64,000 bases of DNA from Paraspadella gotoi (Eukaryota > Chaetognatha). Position numbers and translations under genes: made by a program. How positions within the stretch are numbered: the first letter of the stretch is position 1; every line of letters starts with the position of its first letter. This document shows, one piece after another, positions 46,521 to 56,690 of the stretch. The notes under the pieces are model-generated. The model did not search any database, was not told the origin of the DNA, and worked only from the letters and a program-made list of their open reading frames with translations. Location: contig CM119264.1 in NCBI GenBank assembly GCA_051294375.1, positions 1,347,923 through 1,411,922 on the forward strand, in the 5' to 3' direction.

Positions 46521-47032
46521 AGGTCTTTCACGGTGAACTGACATGACGAGAGTCTTTCACAGGTCTTTCACGGTCAACTGAGATCACGACATTCTTTCAC
46601 AAGTCTTTGACGGTCAACTGAGATCACGACATATTTTCACAGGTCTTTCACGGTCAACTGAGACAACAAGAGTCTTTCACAGGTCTTTCACGGTCAACTG
46701 AGATCACGACATTCTTTCACAGGTCTTTCACGGTCAACTGAGATCACGACATATTCTCACAGGTCTTTCACGGTGAACTGAGATGACAAGAGTCTTTCAC
46801 AGGTCTTTCACGGTCAACTGAGATCACGACATTCTTTCACAGGTCTTTCACGGTCAACTGAGATCACGAGAGTCTTTCACAGGTCTTTCACGGTCAACTG
46901 AGATCACGAGAGTCTTTCACAGGTCTTTCACAGTCAACTGAGATCACGACATATTTTCACAGACAACAAGAGTCTTTCACAGGTCTTTCGCGGTCAACTG
47001 AGATGACGAGAGTCTTTCACAGGTCTTTCACC
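46521..47032 (+). repeat. 40-bp satellite, ~12.5 copies, with 120-bp higher-order pattern
   Basis: The unit is AGGTCTTTCACGGTCAACTG then AGATCACGACATTCTTTCAC. Unit ends fall into three classes: GAGAGTC, GACATTC and GACATAT. They follow the order 1-2-3-1-2-3-1-2 before becoming irregular, so the basic period is 40 bp with a 120-bp higher-order period. One half unit (20 bp) occurs at 46961-46980. The array stops at an ATG in CACCATGGCGGCG. Confidence 0.95.
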
Positions 47033-47160
47033 ATGGCGGCGTTTCCCTTGAAACGGCGTGAGAGGGCGGCGGGTGAATGCATTCCGAGTCAATCCAATCC
47101 AAACGAGATGCGGAAAGTGAAAGCCGTTGGACGGAGGAGCTCTCTTTGAAGTCACGTGAC
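47020..47160 (+). promoter_or_regulatory. Candidate start region: YY1-like ATGGCGGC and palindromic E-box
   Basis: ACCATGGCGGCG (47030-47041) fits both a strong Kozak context and the YY1 core ATGGCGGC. AATCCAATCC (47091-47100) includes CCAAT. GTCACGTGAC (47151-47160) is a perfect palindromic USF/TFEB-type E-box. The composition is richer in CpG than the flanking arrays. Transcription here is inferred only. Confidence 0.3.
47033..47149 (+). CDS. Hypothetical 38-aa ORF with strong start context
   Basis: The frame starts at the ATG of CACCATGGCGGCG, immediately after the 40-bp satellite, and encodes about 38 residues beginning MAAFPLKRRERAAGE, ending at TGA. It is arginine- and alanine-rich with no recognised domain, signal peptide or membrane segment. 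It overlaps, in another frame, the longer ORF that begins at 47077. It could be an upstream ORF, a short first coding segment, or chance. The only support is the start context and non-repeat composition. Confidence 0.15.
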   Translation: MAAFPLKRRERAAGECIPSQSNPNEMRKVKAVGRRSSL

Positions 47161-47430
47161 CCGAAGAGATTTCACATCACGAGACTTTGTGAGAATTTCC
47201 ATCTAAATTTCCTTGAAGTTGATTTCGACCTCGAAAAGAAAAACTTGGTCGCCGGTGAGGCAACAACAGCATTGACGACAGCATTGAAAACAGCATTGAC
47301 AACAGCATTGACGACATCATTGACAACAGCATTGACGACAGCATTGACAACAGCCTTAATGACAGCATTGACGACATCATTGACAACAGCATTAATGACA
47401 GCATTAATGACAGCATTGACGACAAAATGA
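47077..47430 (+). CDS. Hypothetical 117-aa protein: unique N-terminus, TTAL-repeat C-terminus
   Basis: The first 60 residues, starting MHSESIQSKRDAESESRW, are polar and charged with balanced composition, unlike the repeat frames elsewhere. From about residue 62 the frame enters the 12-bp minisatellite and reads TTAL, TTAL, KTAL, TTSL and so on to the stop. The 12-bp unit is in phase, so repeat expansion lengthens the protein without frameshift. A donor-like CCG/GTGAGG at about 47251 could instead splice the unique part onward as exon 1. No family recognised. It lies in clean (non-noisy) sequence. Low confidence that it is expressed. Confidence 0.22.
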   Translation: MHSESIQSKRDAESESRWTEELSLKSRDPKRFHITRLCENFHLNFLEVDFDLEKKNLVAGEATTALTTALKTALTTALTTSLTTALTTALTTALMTALTTSLTTALMTALMTALTTK

Positions 47431-47565
47431 CAACAGCATTGCCGACAGCATTGACGACATCATTGACAACAGCATTGACGACAGCATTGACATCAGCATT
47501 AATGACAGCATTGACGACAACATTGAAAACAGCAATGACGACAGCATCGGCAAAGGCATGAGTAT
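47262..47565 (+). repeat. 12-bp minisatellite ACAGCATTGACG, about 25 copies
   Basis: Units alternate ACAGCATTGACG, ACAGCATTGACA, ACATCATTGACA and ACAGCATTAATG. Pairs of alternating units suggest a 24-bp and longer period. Confidence 0.95.
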
Positions 47566-47599
47566 TAACGTCTCCTTGGGGTCAAGTCATCTCCGTCGT

Positions 47600-47655
47600 C
47601 ATCGTTGTTGTTGTTGTTATTATTGTTGTCGTCGTCGTCGTTGTTGTTGTTTTTG
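47600..47655 (+). repeat. (GTT)n/(GTC)n trinucleotide tract
   Basis: GTTGTTGTTGTT, TTATTATTG, GTCGTCGTCG, GTTGTTGTT. Confidence 0.9.
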
Positions 47656-47739
47656 TTGAATGGCTTTTTCTCGTCTATAACGTTTAATCTCTTCATTTTA
47701 TCCTTTTAATTCAGTTTCTTTCCACTTTCTACCCCATGT

Positions 47740-47880
47740 AATTTCATCACTCTCTCCTCTTCCTCCTCCTCATTCACTTTCTCCTCGTTCTCTTCCTCCA
47801 CCTCCTTTTCCTCCTTCCCCTTTTCCTCCTCTTCCGCCTCCGCCCCCTCATTCTCTTCCTCCTCCTCCTCCTCCCCTCCT
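47740..47880 (+). repeat. (CTC/TCC)n pyrimidine tract
   Basis: TCCTCCTCC and CTCTTCCTCC units. The minus-strand EEEE frame is a repeat translation. Confidence 0.85.
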
Positions 47881-47952
47881 GTGAATCGAATCACCGTCAT
47901 TAACTAAACACATTTACTTTTTCCGCTTCAAAGTTCCTCTGTTTGATAACGA

Positions 47953-47955
47953 CAC

Positions 47956-47988
<33 letters not shown>

Positions 47989-48040
47989 AAACAACGACGA
48001 AAACAACGACGAAAACAACGACGAAAACAAAGACGATAAA
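47953..48040 (+). repeat. (GAC)n followed by GACGAAAACAAC 12-bp repeats
   Basis: About 12 CGA/GAC units, then four 12-bp units. Confidence 0.92.
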
Positions 48041-48600
48041 ATTACTTTGACGATCATGAAGCGAATAGATAAGACGAAAAAACTTTAGTTACAGAACCAC
48101 AGCGACAGTTTTCTTAGTTTTCCACAGAAAAAGCCAAGAAAATAAACATCATGGATGAAATGTACAACCAATCAACCGTTCAATTAGTCGATCGACCGAT
48201 CAATCAATCAATCAGTCAATTCAATAATCTTTTAAAGGGAATAGGGTTAGGGATCGGTTTATGAGTTAAAATATATATTTAGGTTAAATCACCAAATCAT
48301 AAAAATTAAATAAACAAAAAAGTAGGAAAAAAAATAAGTAGAATAAATCAAGAGTAAAATAAAATTAAAAGATATCAAGAAAAATTAAATAAAATAGAAT
48401 TCGTTTCCTTCGATGATAAATAAAAAAAAATTGAGTAACGAATTGAATGCGTATCAAGTTGATAACCAACCAGCTAAAAGGTTTGCATGTTTTTTTGTTG
48501 CTTTTTTTGCTTTTTTTTCCCTGTGAGAAAATTTGATATTCAACAAAAGCAATTTGATTAACGCCGATTGAAGGAAAGTGACCGGCCTGGAAAAATGGGG
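48041..48600. other. AT-rich unique sequence with a TCAA-rich patch
   Basis: ATCAATCAATCAATCAGTCA at about 48200-48219. Otherwise no structure or gene. Confidence 0.5.
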
Positions 48601-48610
48601 CTTTTTAATA

Positions 48611-48616
<6 letters not shown>

Positions 48617-48647
<31 letters not shown>

Positions 48648-48949
48648 NNNNNNNNNNNNNNNNNNNNNNNNNNNNNNNNNNNNNNNNNNNNNNNNNNNNN
48701 NNNNNNNNNNNNNNNNNNNNNNNNNNNNNNNNNNNNNNNNNNNNNNNNNNNNNNNNNNNNNNNNNNNNNNNNNNNNNNNNNNNNNNNNNNNNNNNNNNNN
48801 NNNNNNNNNNNNNNNNNNNNNNNNNNNNNNNNNNNNNNNNNNNNNNNNNNNNNNNNNNNNNNNNNNNNNNNNNNNNNNNNNNNNNNNNNNNNNNNNNNNN
48901 NNNNNNNNNNNNNNNNNNNNNNNNNNNNNNNNNNNNNNNNNNNNNNNNN

Positions 48950-48982
<33 letters not shown>
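48617..48982 (+). repeat. (CT)n microsatellite spanning a 302-N gap
   Basis: Pure CT flanks both sides of the gap (48648-48949), which implies that the unsequenced interval is also CT-rich. The true length is unknown. Confidence 0.9.
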
Positions 48983-48986
<4 letters not shown>

Positions 48987-49274
48987 ATTTAATTTTAACA
49001 AGGCAGAATTTACTCACGTTAAAGTCAACATTTTTTACAGGTACAGCCTATTATATTTTTTAATTCATGAAATTCCACGAAGTCGAGAGAAATATTTTAA
49101 ATATTTTTAACCTTTTTAATATTTTCGATTAAAAAAAATAATATGCGAGGCTTCTATTGATTGAAAAAAATGTAAGCGTAAAATTGAAATTTAGATTATT
49201 AATAAATTCATAATGATACGCATAATTAGTACAGTGACGATCCGGTTACTGATCAGATCGTCAGAAATTAGGAA

Positions 49275-49317
<43 letters not shown>
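49275..49317 (+). repeat. (GA)n microsatellite
   Basis: GA dinucleotides preceded by GACAGA. Confidence 0.93.
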
Positions 49318-49321
<4 letters not shown>

Positions 49322-49334
49322 AAGAAGTGAAGTA

Positions 49335-49715
49335 TAACAACTAGAATAAAGGCAAAAAAAAATAAAATAAGTAGAAGAAGTAAAATGCGGATAAAGTAAA
49401 CATGGAGAACAAAAATATTGATGGAAAAAAATGTGATGATTAAATATAATTTACAAATTAGATATTTCATTTTTGAGCCGAATGAATAGAAAGCTAACTT
49501 TGGCCGATGTTTAAACGAATAGGAAATAAAATACCTTCCTTTCTCTCTCTTTCTTTTTTTTTCTTTTTTCTATTCTTTCTTCTTTTTCCTTTCTTTATTT
49601 TTTTTTCTTCTTTCTACTTTCCCTCTTTCACGCTTCTATCCAACTTTTCTGCCGTCCAAAAATATGAGAAGAATAAGTGTCAAATCATGAGAGAGATGAA
49701 GAGAAAGAAAGAAAA
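49335..49715 (+). repeat. Segment duplicated at 52202-52585
   Basis: Both contain GGCAAAAAAAAATAAAATAA, ATGCGGATAAAGTAAACATG, AACAAAAATATTG-ATG, GATGTTTAAACGAA-like sequence and CTACTTTCCCTCTTTCACGC. Divergence includes small indels and differing (TTTC)n lengths. Confidence 0.85.
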
Positions 49716-49916
49716 AAGAAAGATGAAAGAAAGAAAGAAAGACAGAAAGCAAGCCTCCACCCCAACTTAAAAAACCCCCCGCGACTTTTCCAATTCCTTA
49801 CCCATCAGTAGATGCATCATCTTTTTCCTTCTAGAATAAAAAAAAAGAAAGAAAAAAATCCTGCGGCCAGAGTCTTCGTTAAAATCGTCGCAGAATAACG
49901 ATGATAAATGAGTCGG

Positions 49917-51110
49917 GACCGAAAAGGGGAGGAAAGGAAAGGAGAGGAAAGGAAAGGAAAGGAAAGGAAAGGAAAGGAGAGAAAAAGAGAGAAAAAGAAA
50001 GAAAAGGAGGAAATGGGATGAAAGAAGAGGAAAAGAGAGAAAAGGAGTGGAAAGGGGATGAAGGGAGAGAAAAGGAAAGAGGAGGAAAGGAGAGGAAAGG
50101 GGATGAAAAAAATAGAGAGGGAGGAAAGAAAAGGGAATGAAATTAGAGGAAAAGAGAAAAAATGAGAGGAAGGGGATGAAAGGAAATGAAAGGAAATGAA
50201 AGGGAGGAGAGGAAAAGAGAGGAAGGGAAAGGAAAAGACAGAAAAGAAAAAGAAAAGACGGAAAAGGAAATGAACAGGGATGAAAAAAAAGGAAACGGAG
50301 GAAAGGAAAGGAAATGGGAAGAAAAAAAAAGGAAAGGGATTGAAATTATAGGAAAAGAAAGGAAGGGGAAAGAAGGGAGAAGAAAAAAGAGAAAAGGAGA
50401 GGAAAGGGGATGAAACGAAAGGGAAGGAAAAAAGAGGAAAGGGAAGGAAAGTGGTGGAAAGGGGAGGAAAGGAAAGAGGAGGAAAATAAAGGAAAGAAGT
50501 GAAAAGTGGAGGCAAAAGGAGGAAAGGAAAGAGGAGGAAAAGCGAGGAAAAAAGAGGAAAGACAAAGAAAAGGAAGGAAAGGAGAGAAAAGGGGAGGAAA
50601 GGAGATAAAATGAAGGAAGGAAGAGGAAAAAGAAGAAAAGGGGAAGAAAGAAGAGGAACGGAGAGGAAAGAAGAGGAAAGGGGAGGAAAGGGGAGGAAAG
50701 AGGAGGAAAGGAAGGAAGAAAAGAAAAGGAGAACAATTGAGAGGAAAGGAAAGTAAAGACAAAAAAAGAGGAAGGAGAGGAATGGAGAGGAAAGAAAGAA
50801 AAGGGAGGAAAAGAAAAGTAAAGAGGATGAAAGAAGGAAAGATACAAAATGAGGAACAAGAGAAAAGTGAAAGGATTAGTACGGATGGCAGGAATAGGTG
50901 TGAGAAAGAAAGAATAGAGAATAAAGAGAGAAAAGAGAGGTTACTAAAAAGGAAATAAGGACGCATAAAAAAAGTACAAGAGATAAAGTAGGGAGAATAA
51001 AAAGTGCGGGGGAAAAAGAGAAAATGTTCCAAGATAAAGTAAAAAAACGGAAAGAAAGAAGAAAATATAGGAAAAAATATAAAAAATTTAAAAAAATAAG
51101 AAAAAAGAAA
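49917..51110 (+). repeat. ~1.2-kb near-homopurine tract, GGAAA-type
   Basis: Almost entirely A and G on the plus strand (GGAAAGGAAA, GGAGAGGAAAGG, AAAGAGGAGG), with isolated T. The complementary pyrimidine strand yields long spurious frames (228-238 codons of FPFLSFPL). The block resembles 52690-53760 and follows the same upstream segment. Confidence 0.92.
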
Positions 51111-51229
51111 AAATGTTCGTATTTTTTTTTATTTCAAGGCCAAACGAAGGAATTGATTATTTATCAATCGATAAATTTAATATTCAATTTATCAATAAAT
51201 ACCACAATCAATCTTCCATGGATGGTACG

Positions 51230-51530
<301 letters not shown>

Positions 51531-51574
51531 AAAGAAAAGAAAATTGAATTCACTTTCATAACAAAAAAAATCTG

Positions 51575-51905
51575 GAGAAAGAAAAAGGGTGAAGGGGAGA
51601 GAGGAGAGGAGGAAGAAAATAAGAGGAGAAGGAGGAGAAGGAGGAGGAAGAAGAGAAAGGGAAGGAGAAGGAAGAAGAGGAGGGGGAGGAAGAGGAGGAG
51701 GGGGAGAAAGAGGGAGGAGAGAAGGAGGAGGAAGGGAGAGGTGCAGGATGAGGAGGTGGGGAAGGAGGCGGAGGGAGAAAGAAGTGGAGAAGGGATAGGG
51801 GGAGGAAAAAGACGGAGGAGGAGGAGGAGAGGGAGGAGGAAGAGAAGGAAGAGGATTTGGAGGGTAATGGGCAGAAGAGCAAAAAAGGGCAAGAGAGAAT
51901 GAAAA
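51575..51905 (+). repeat. Homopurine tract, GGAGGA/GAAGAGG-type
   Basis: About 320 bp almost free of pyrimidines. The 292-codon frame running from 51024 through this region is RERER plus KRRRR repeats, not a gene. Confidence 0.9.
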
Positions 51906-52200
51906 AAAAAACAGGATAAAAAGGGGAAAACAAATATTATTTGTATAAAGAAAATTGAATGAAAGCAAATGTATATGTTTCTTAGCAAATATATCAAGAA
52001 GGAAAAAGATTCATAGTATAAAGAATATTAATAAATACATAAATAGACAATAGACGAAAAGGAATTGGAACGAACTGAAGTAGTTAAATAGTAGAGGAGA
52101 GCATAAAGCAGACAGGAAAAGAACAGTAAGTGAAAAAGTAAGACTCCAAGAGAGAAGGAAGGGGAAAATAAAAAATATAAACCCAAAGAAAGTTGAAGGA
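51906..52200. other. A-rich unique sequence
   Basis: No gene or repeat recognised. Confidence 0.45.
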
Positions 52201-52201
52201 T

Positions 52202-52577
52202 AACAACTGAGAAAATAAAAAGCAAAAAAAAAATAAAATAAGAGAAAGAAAGAAAAATGCGATAAAAGTAAACATGAGAACAAAAATATTGGATGAAAAA
52301 AAATGTGAGGGATTAAATAAATTTACGAAATTAGATTATTTGCATTTTTGACGCCGAATGAGAGAATGGTAACTTGGCGTTGTTTAAAACGAAATAGGAA
52401 AATAAAATTACCTTTCCTTTTCTCTCTCTTTCTTTTTTTTTCTTTCTTTCTTTCTTTCTTTCTTTTTTTCCTTTCTTTATTTTTTTCTTTCTTTCTTTTC
52501 TACTTTCCCTCTTTCACGCTTCTTCCAACTTTTCTGCGGCCAAAAGTAATGAGGAAGAATAAGTTGTGCCAAGAGTC

Positions 52578-52585
<8 letters not shown>
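52202..52585 (+). repeat. Second copy of the 49335-49715 segment
   Basis: Offset about 2.87 kb from the first copy in direct orientation. It contains a longer (TTTC)n tract (52440-52470). Confidence 0.85.

Positions 52586-52643
<58 letters not shown>
52578..52643 (+). repeat. (GA)n microsatellite
   Basis: About 64 bp of GA. Confidence 0.95.
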
Positions 52644-52648
<5 letters not shown>

Positions 52649-52699
52649 TCGTTTACAGGCAAAGACGAGGACAACGACTGAGGCTGACAGCAATGGGGG

Positions 52700-53760
52700 G
52701 GACAGCTTTGGGTAGAGTAAGGGAGGAAAGGAAAGGATAGTTAGGAAAAGGAAAGAAAGTAAAGCAAAATGGAAGAAAGGATAAGGGAGGAAAGGAAAAA
52801 GGTAAAATATAAGGGAGAAAAAGGAAATAAAGGAAAGCAAAATGGACGAAAGGAAAAGGAAGCAAAGGAAAAAGGTAAAAGATAAGGGAGGAAAAGGAAA
52901 TGAAGGAAAGCAAAATGGGGGAAAGAGAAAGGGAGGAACGGAAAAGGGATAAAGGAAAGGGAGGAAAAGAAAAGGGAAAAAAGGAAAGGAAAATAGAAGA
53001 GAGGAAAGGGAGGGAAAGATAACGATGGAAAGCAAAATGGAAAAAGGGAGGAAAGGAAAAGGGAAAAAAGAAAAGGAGGAAAAGGAAAGAAAGGCAAACA
53101 AAAGGGAGTTTAAAAAAAGGGAGGAATAGGTAGAGAAAGAAAGCAAAAGGGAGGAAAGAAAATAGAAGAAAGGAAAGTGAGGGTAAGGTAACGATGAAAT
53201 GCAAAAAGGAGGAAAGGGAGGAAAGGAAAAAGGGAATAAAAGAAATGGAGAAAAAGGAAAGAAAGGCAAGCTAAAGAGAGGACAGGAAAAGGGAGGAATA
53301 GGAAAGAAGAAAAAGCAAAAGGGAGGAAAGGAAAAGGGAAGAAAGGGAAGAAAAGAAAGGTAGGAAAATGTAACGATGGAAAGCAAAATGGAGGAAAGAT
53401 AGGAAAGGAAAAGAGAAAAAAAGAAAGGGAGGAAAAGGAAAGAAAGGCAAGCAAAAGAGAGGAAAAGGAGGAAGGAAAAGTGAGGAAAGGAAAAGAGAAG
53501 TGAGGAAAAGGAGGAAAAAAATGAAAGAAAGTAAAAGTGAGGAAAGGAAAAGGAAAAAAAGAAAAAAAGAAAGCAAAAGTGAAGAAGAGAAATTGGAGGA
53601 AATGAAAGGAAAAGAGAGGGAGGTAAGGAAAAGGGAGGAAAAGAAAAGAAAGGAAAAGCGATGAAAGGAAAAGGGAGGAATAGCAAAGGAATGAAAGCAA
53701 AAGGGAGGAAAGGAAAAGGGAAGAAAGGAAATGGAAAGTAAATGAAAAGAAAAGAACCGA
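52700..53760 (+). repeat. ~1.05-kb near-homopurine tract, ~45-55-bp units
   Basis: GGGAGGAAAGGAAAAGGGA alternates with AAGGAAAGCAAAATGGAGGA. Loose periodicity of about 45-55 bp is marked by GCAAAATGG and GCAAAAGGG. Minus-strand frames up to 390 codons are pyrimidine translations. Confidence 0.9.
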
Positions 53761-54021
53761 GGATTTTTATTTGGAAAGATAAAGTAAGAAGATATACAAG
53801 ATTGATTCTTATTTATTATTTTATTTACTTATTTTTAATTATCTATAAATATTTATGTATATGAGAGACTGTAAAAATTATTATTCTCGGTGAACTATTT
53901 TTTAAACTTATCTTCGGGAGGTTATTTTGGTAAAAGTCTACTAATTTTCTTTTCTACAAGTAACATGAATTCTGAAGAAAGGAGAGAAAATAAAAAAAGA
54001 ATGAAAAGTGTGAGAGGGTGG

Positions 54022-54029
<8 letters not shown>

Positions 54030-54061
<32 letters not shown>

Positions 54062-54343
54062 NNNNNNNNNNNNNNNNNNNNNNNNNNNNNNNNNNNNNNN
54101 NNNNNNNNNNNNNNNNNNNNNNNNNNNNNNNNNNNNNNNNNNNNNNNNNNNNNNNNNNNNNNNNNNNNNNNNNNNNNNNNNNNNNNNNNNNNNNNNNNNN
54201 NNNNNNNNNNNNNNNNNNNNNNNNNNNNNNNNNNNNNNNNNNNNNNNNNNNNNNNNNNNNNNNNNNNNNNNNNNNNNNNNNNNNNNNNNNNNNNNNNNNN
54301 NNNNNNNNNNNNNNNNNNNNNNNNNNNNNNNNNNNNNNNNNNN

Positions 54344-54376
<33 letters not shown>

Positions 54377-54379
54377 GGA
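54030..54379 (+). repeat. (GA)n microsatellite spanning a 282-N gap
   Basis: GA flanks both sides of the gap at 54062-54343. Confidence 0.9.
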
Positions 54380-54720
54380 GGGAAGGGTCAACAGCCCAAT
54401 AACGTAAATTGATTCAAGTTACATCGAAGACTTCGTTAAAAAGCTTTTTGGTTGCTTGGAAACGGGAATGTTTATTTCATATTAATAAAAACATAATAAA
54501 TCGTGATTATAAAAAGAGTATATGTATATAAAGATATATATTTGGTATAGTTATGTATTGTTAAGGAAAAATAGCATTTTTAAAAATCTAGAAAGAAAAA
54601 CCAAATAAACATTGTTAAACATTGTTAAAAACACAAAAAAAGGAAAGAAAATGTGTTTAAAATAAAATTAAAAAATCCATTAATAAAACTTTTTTCCGGA
54701 AGAAACGAAAATGAATGATC
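54380..54720. other. AT-rich unique sequence
   Basis: No gene or repeat recognised. Confidence 0.5.
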
Positions 54721-54727
54721 ATTGAAA

Positions 54728-54915
54728 ATGTCATTGTCCTTGTCATTGTCATTGTCAATGTCATTGTCAATGACAATGTCATTGTCCTTGTCAATGTCAA
54801 TGTCAATGTCAATTTCATTGTCAATGTCATTTTCAATGTCATTGTCATTGTCAATGTCGTTGTCAATGTCATTGTCAATGTCAATGTCATTGTCATTGTC
54901 AATGTCATTGTCATT
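54728..54915 (+). repeat. TTGTCA hexamer array, about 31 units
   Basis: Units are ATTGTC, AATGTC, CTTGTC. The mixture gives a partial 12-bp ATTGTCAATGTC period. All frames are open (SLSLSM, VIVNVI, TMTLTM), so none is a gene. Confidence 0.95.
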
Positions 54916-54959
54916 TTGTCAGTTTGTACTATTGCAAATGAATTTCATTCTATCATCAT

Positions 54960-55630
54960 CAAATAATGTAGATTAAGCTTAACCAGAACATATAAAGCCC
55001 CTCACATTTTTAAATATATATTTTAGGGGTTAATCTATAATTTTAATAATGCGTCTTTTTATAACAAAATTTTGATGAAGAAATTGTCGATATCTGTAAT
55101 CATTTGATTATTTAACAGAAAATATAAAATATTTAAAATTCAGGCAGATCAAGAACCCAGAAACAAAATGAAAAGAAAATAATAATAAAAATAATAAATA
55201 AACTAAAAAACCCGACAAGAGAGAGAATTTTGCCGAAGTTTATTTTCTTCTAATAACATTTCCCAAACTCTTTTCCATACATTCAATTTCTTTTTGCTCC
55301 CTCTTTATGTCCAATCTTGATAAAATACCTTTTTCTGATATATACTTAAATAACATAACATTGAATAGATAATTTTTATATTGGTTGTACCAATTTCATA
55401 GAAAAACTAAAGCATATCATTATTCGGATAGAGAGAGTGTGGAACGTTAAAAAAGGAACGGGATCTATGTGTAAATACTGAAATTTAAAACTATGTATAT
55501 AATTAGTCCACTTTGTAATTTTTTGTTTTGTTAATTTATTTACATTTCTTTAAAATGTGTACATACATGTATATGTACGGCTCATTAACTGTTACATTGT
55601 TACTGTGTTAAACATTCACATTTTGAGCAT
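54960..55630. other. AT-rich unique sequence
   Basis: No repeat or gene recognised. An open frame reaching the 55650 pyrimidine tract is not convincing. Confidence 0.45.
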
Positions 55631-55654
55631 AATAAATCAAATCAAAATCAAAAA

Positions 55655-55855
55655 TCCCTCTCTCCCTCTCCCTCTCCTTTCTTTCTTTTTCTATTATTCA
55701 TCTAATTTACTTTCCTCCCTCTCCTTTCTTTATTTTTCTATTCTTCATCTAATTTACTTTCCTCCCTCTCCTTTCTTTATTTTTCTATTCTTCATCTAAT
55801 TTACTTTCCTCCCTCTCCCTTCTTTCTTTTTTTATTCTTCATCTAATATACTTTC
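55655..55855 (+). repeat. ~50-bp minisatellite, 4 copies
   Basis: The unit contains CTCCCTCTCCTTTCTTTATT, TTTCTATTCTTCATCTAA and TTTACTTTC. The middle copies are nearly identical. Confidence 0.9.
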
Positions 55856-55913
55856 AACCATTCTTGCTTTTTCTTGTCCTTCCTCTTCTTCTTTCTCCTT
55901 CATTTTCTATCTC

Positions 55914-56216
55914 TCATGCTTTTATTTCCCCTGTTATCTCTCCTCTTTCTCCCCATTTCTTTTCCTCCTCCTCTTCCTCTTCCTCCTCCTCTTCCTCCTC
56001 CTCAATTTCTTTGTTCGCGCATCCCAAAGGCATAACCGATTTAACCTTTCGAGCGAAACGATGTAACCATCGAGTTAAAAATCTTTCGTTACGATCGTCG
56101 TCAAAATCAGGTTCTGACTCGCAGCTCCCTAAAATGTCTTTGTCACACTTACTTTCTGACTCTGGGTCAGAATGGCCAATTGATTCCGATTTATCTCGAG
56201 GTCGATTCACAGACAT
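55914..56216 (-). CDS. Hypothetical 100-aa acidic protein (candidate exon)
   Basis: Read on the minus strand from ATG at 56216, the frame begins MSVNRPRDKSESIGHSDPES, continues with acidic and serine-rich sequence, then a basic amphipathic-looking stretch (RFLTRWLHRFARKVKSV, about residues 45-61), then a run of about 15 glutamates and a lysine/glycine tail to TGA. Unlike most frames here, the first 70 residues are not a repeat translation. The glutamate run comes from a (TCC/TTC)n tract. The frame extends six codons upstream of the ATG, before a TGA at about 56249. A possible 3' splice site (pyrimidine-rich then GTGAG) lies just upstream, so it may be an internal exon. No family recognised. 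Confidence 0.25.
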   Translation of the reverse strand: MSVNRPRDKSESIGHSDPESESKCDKDILGSCESEPDFDDDRNERFLTRWLHRFARKVKSVMPLGCANKEIEEEEEEEEEEEEEEKKWGERGEITGEIKA

Positions 56217-56399
56217 AAGACTCACAGATGGCAAAACGGACGGAAATCAACGAAAAAACAGCCAAACCGATTTTGCTGTATTAATATTGGCATATAATAC
56301 CAATATGATAAATATTAGATGGTTAATACGATTCTTATTTTTGTGTTTTATTTTTAATAAAAATTTTTAAAATTAATTGGTTCACTATTTTTTATTTTT

Positions 56400-56690
56400 A
56401 TATTTTATAAAGTTTATAATGTTAGAAATAAATATAATTATACTTTCGTTATACATTCTTTAGCTTCGATATCCAAAGCAAATGTATGTATTAAAATTAG
56501 TACAACCGGAATGGAAATTATCCTTTAAATAAAAAAGCTATCTTGTTTACTAAGAGGTAGTAAAATTCCTAAGTTTAACTTTAATAAAAATTCTAAAAGT
56601 GAGGAACGAACAACATTATACTTATGAACATTCATGTATAAAAAAAATTTATAATAAATTTTACAATTTACGCAGGAGGCCATATTTATA
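56400..56690. other. AT-rich unique sequence
   Basis: Very AT-rich. No gene or repeat recognised. Confidence 0.5.

Noticed and set aside
46521-47032. CRISPR-like array
   Set aside because: Units are contiguous with no unique spacers, and the context is eukaryotic. It is a satellite.
49817-51032. Overlapping ORFs of 228-238 codons on the minus strand
   Set aside because: Low-complexity translation of GGAAA repeats in several frames at once; no codon or domain signal.
52514-53686. 390-codon minus-strand ORF
   Set aside because: Reads FPFLSFPPF throughout. It is the translation of a homopurine/homopyrimidine tract, and neighbouring frames are equally open.
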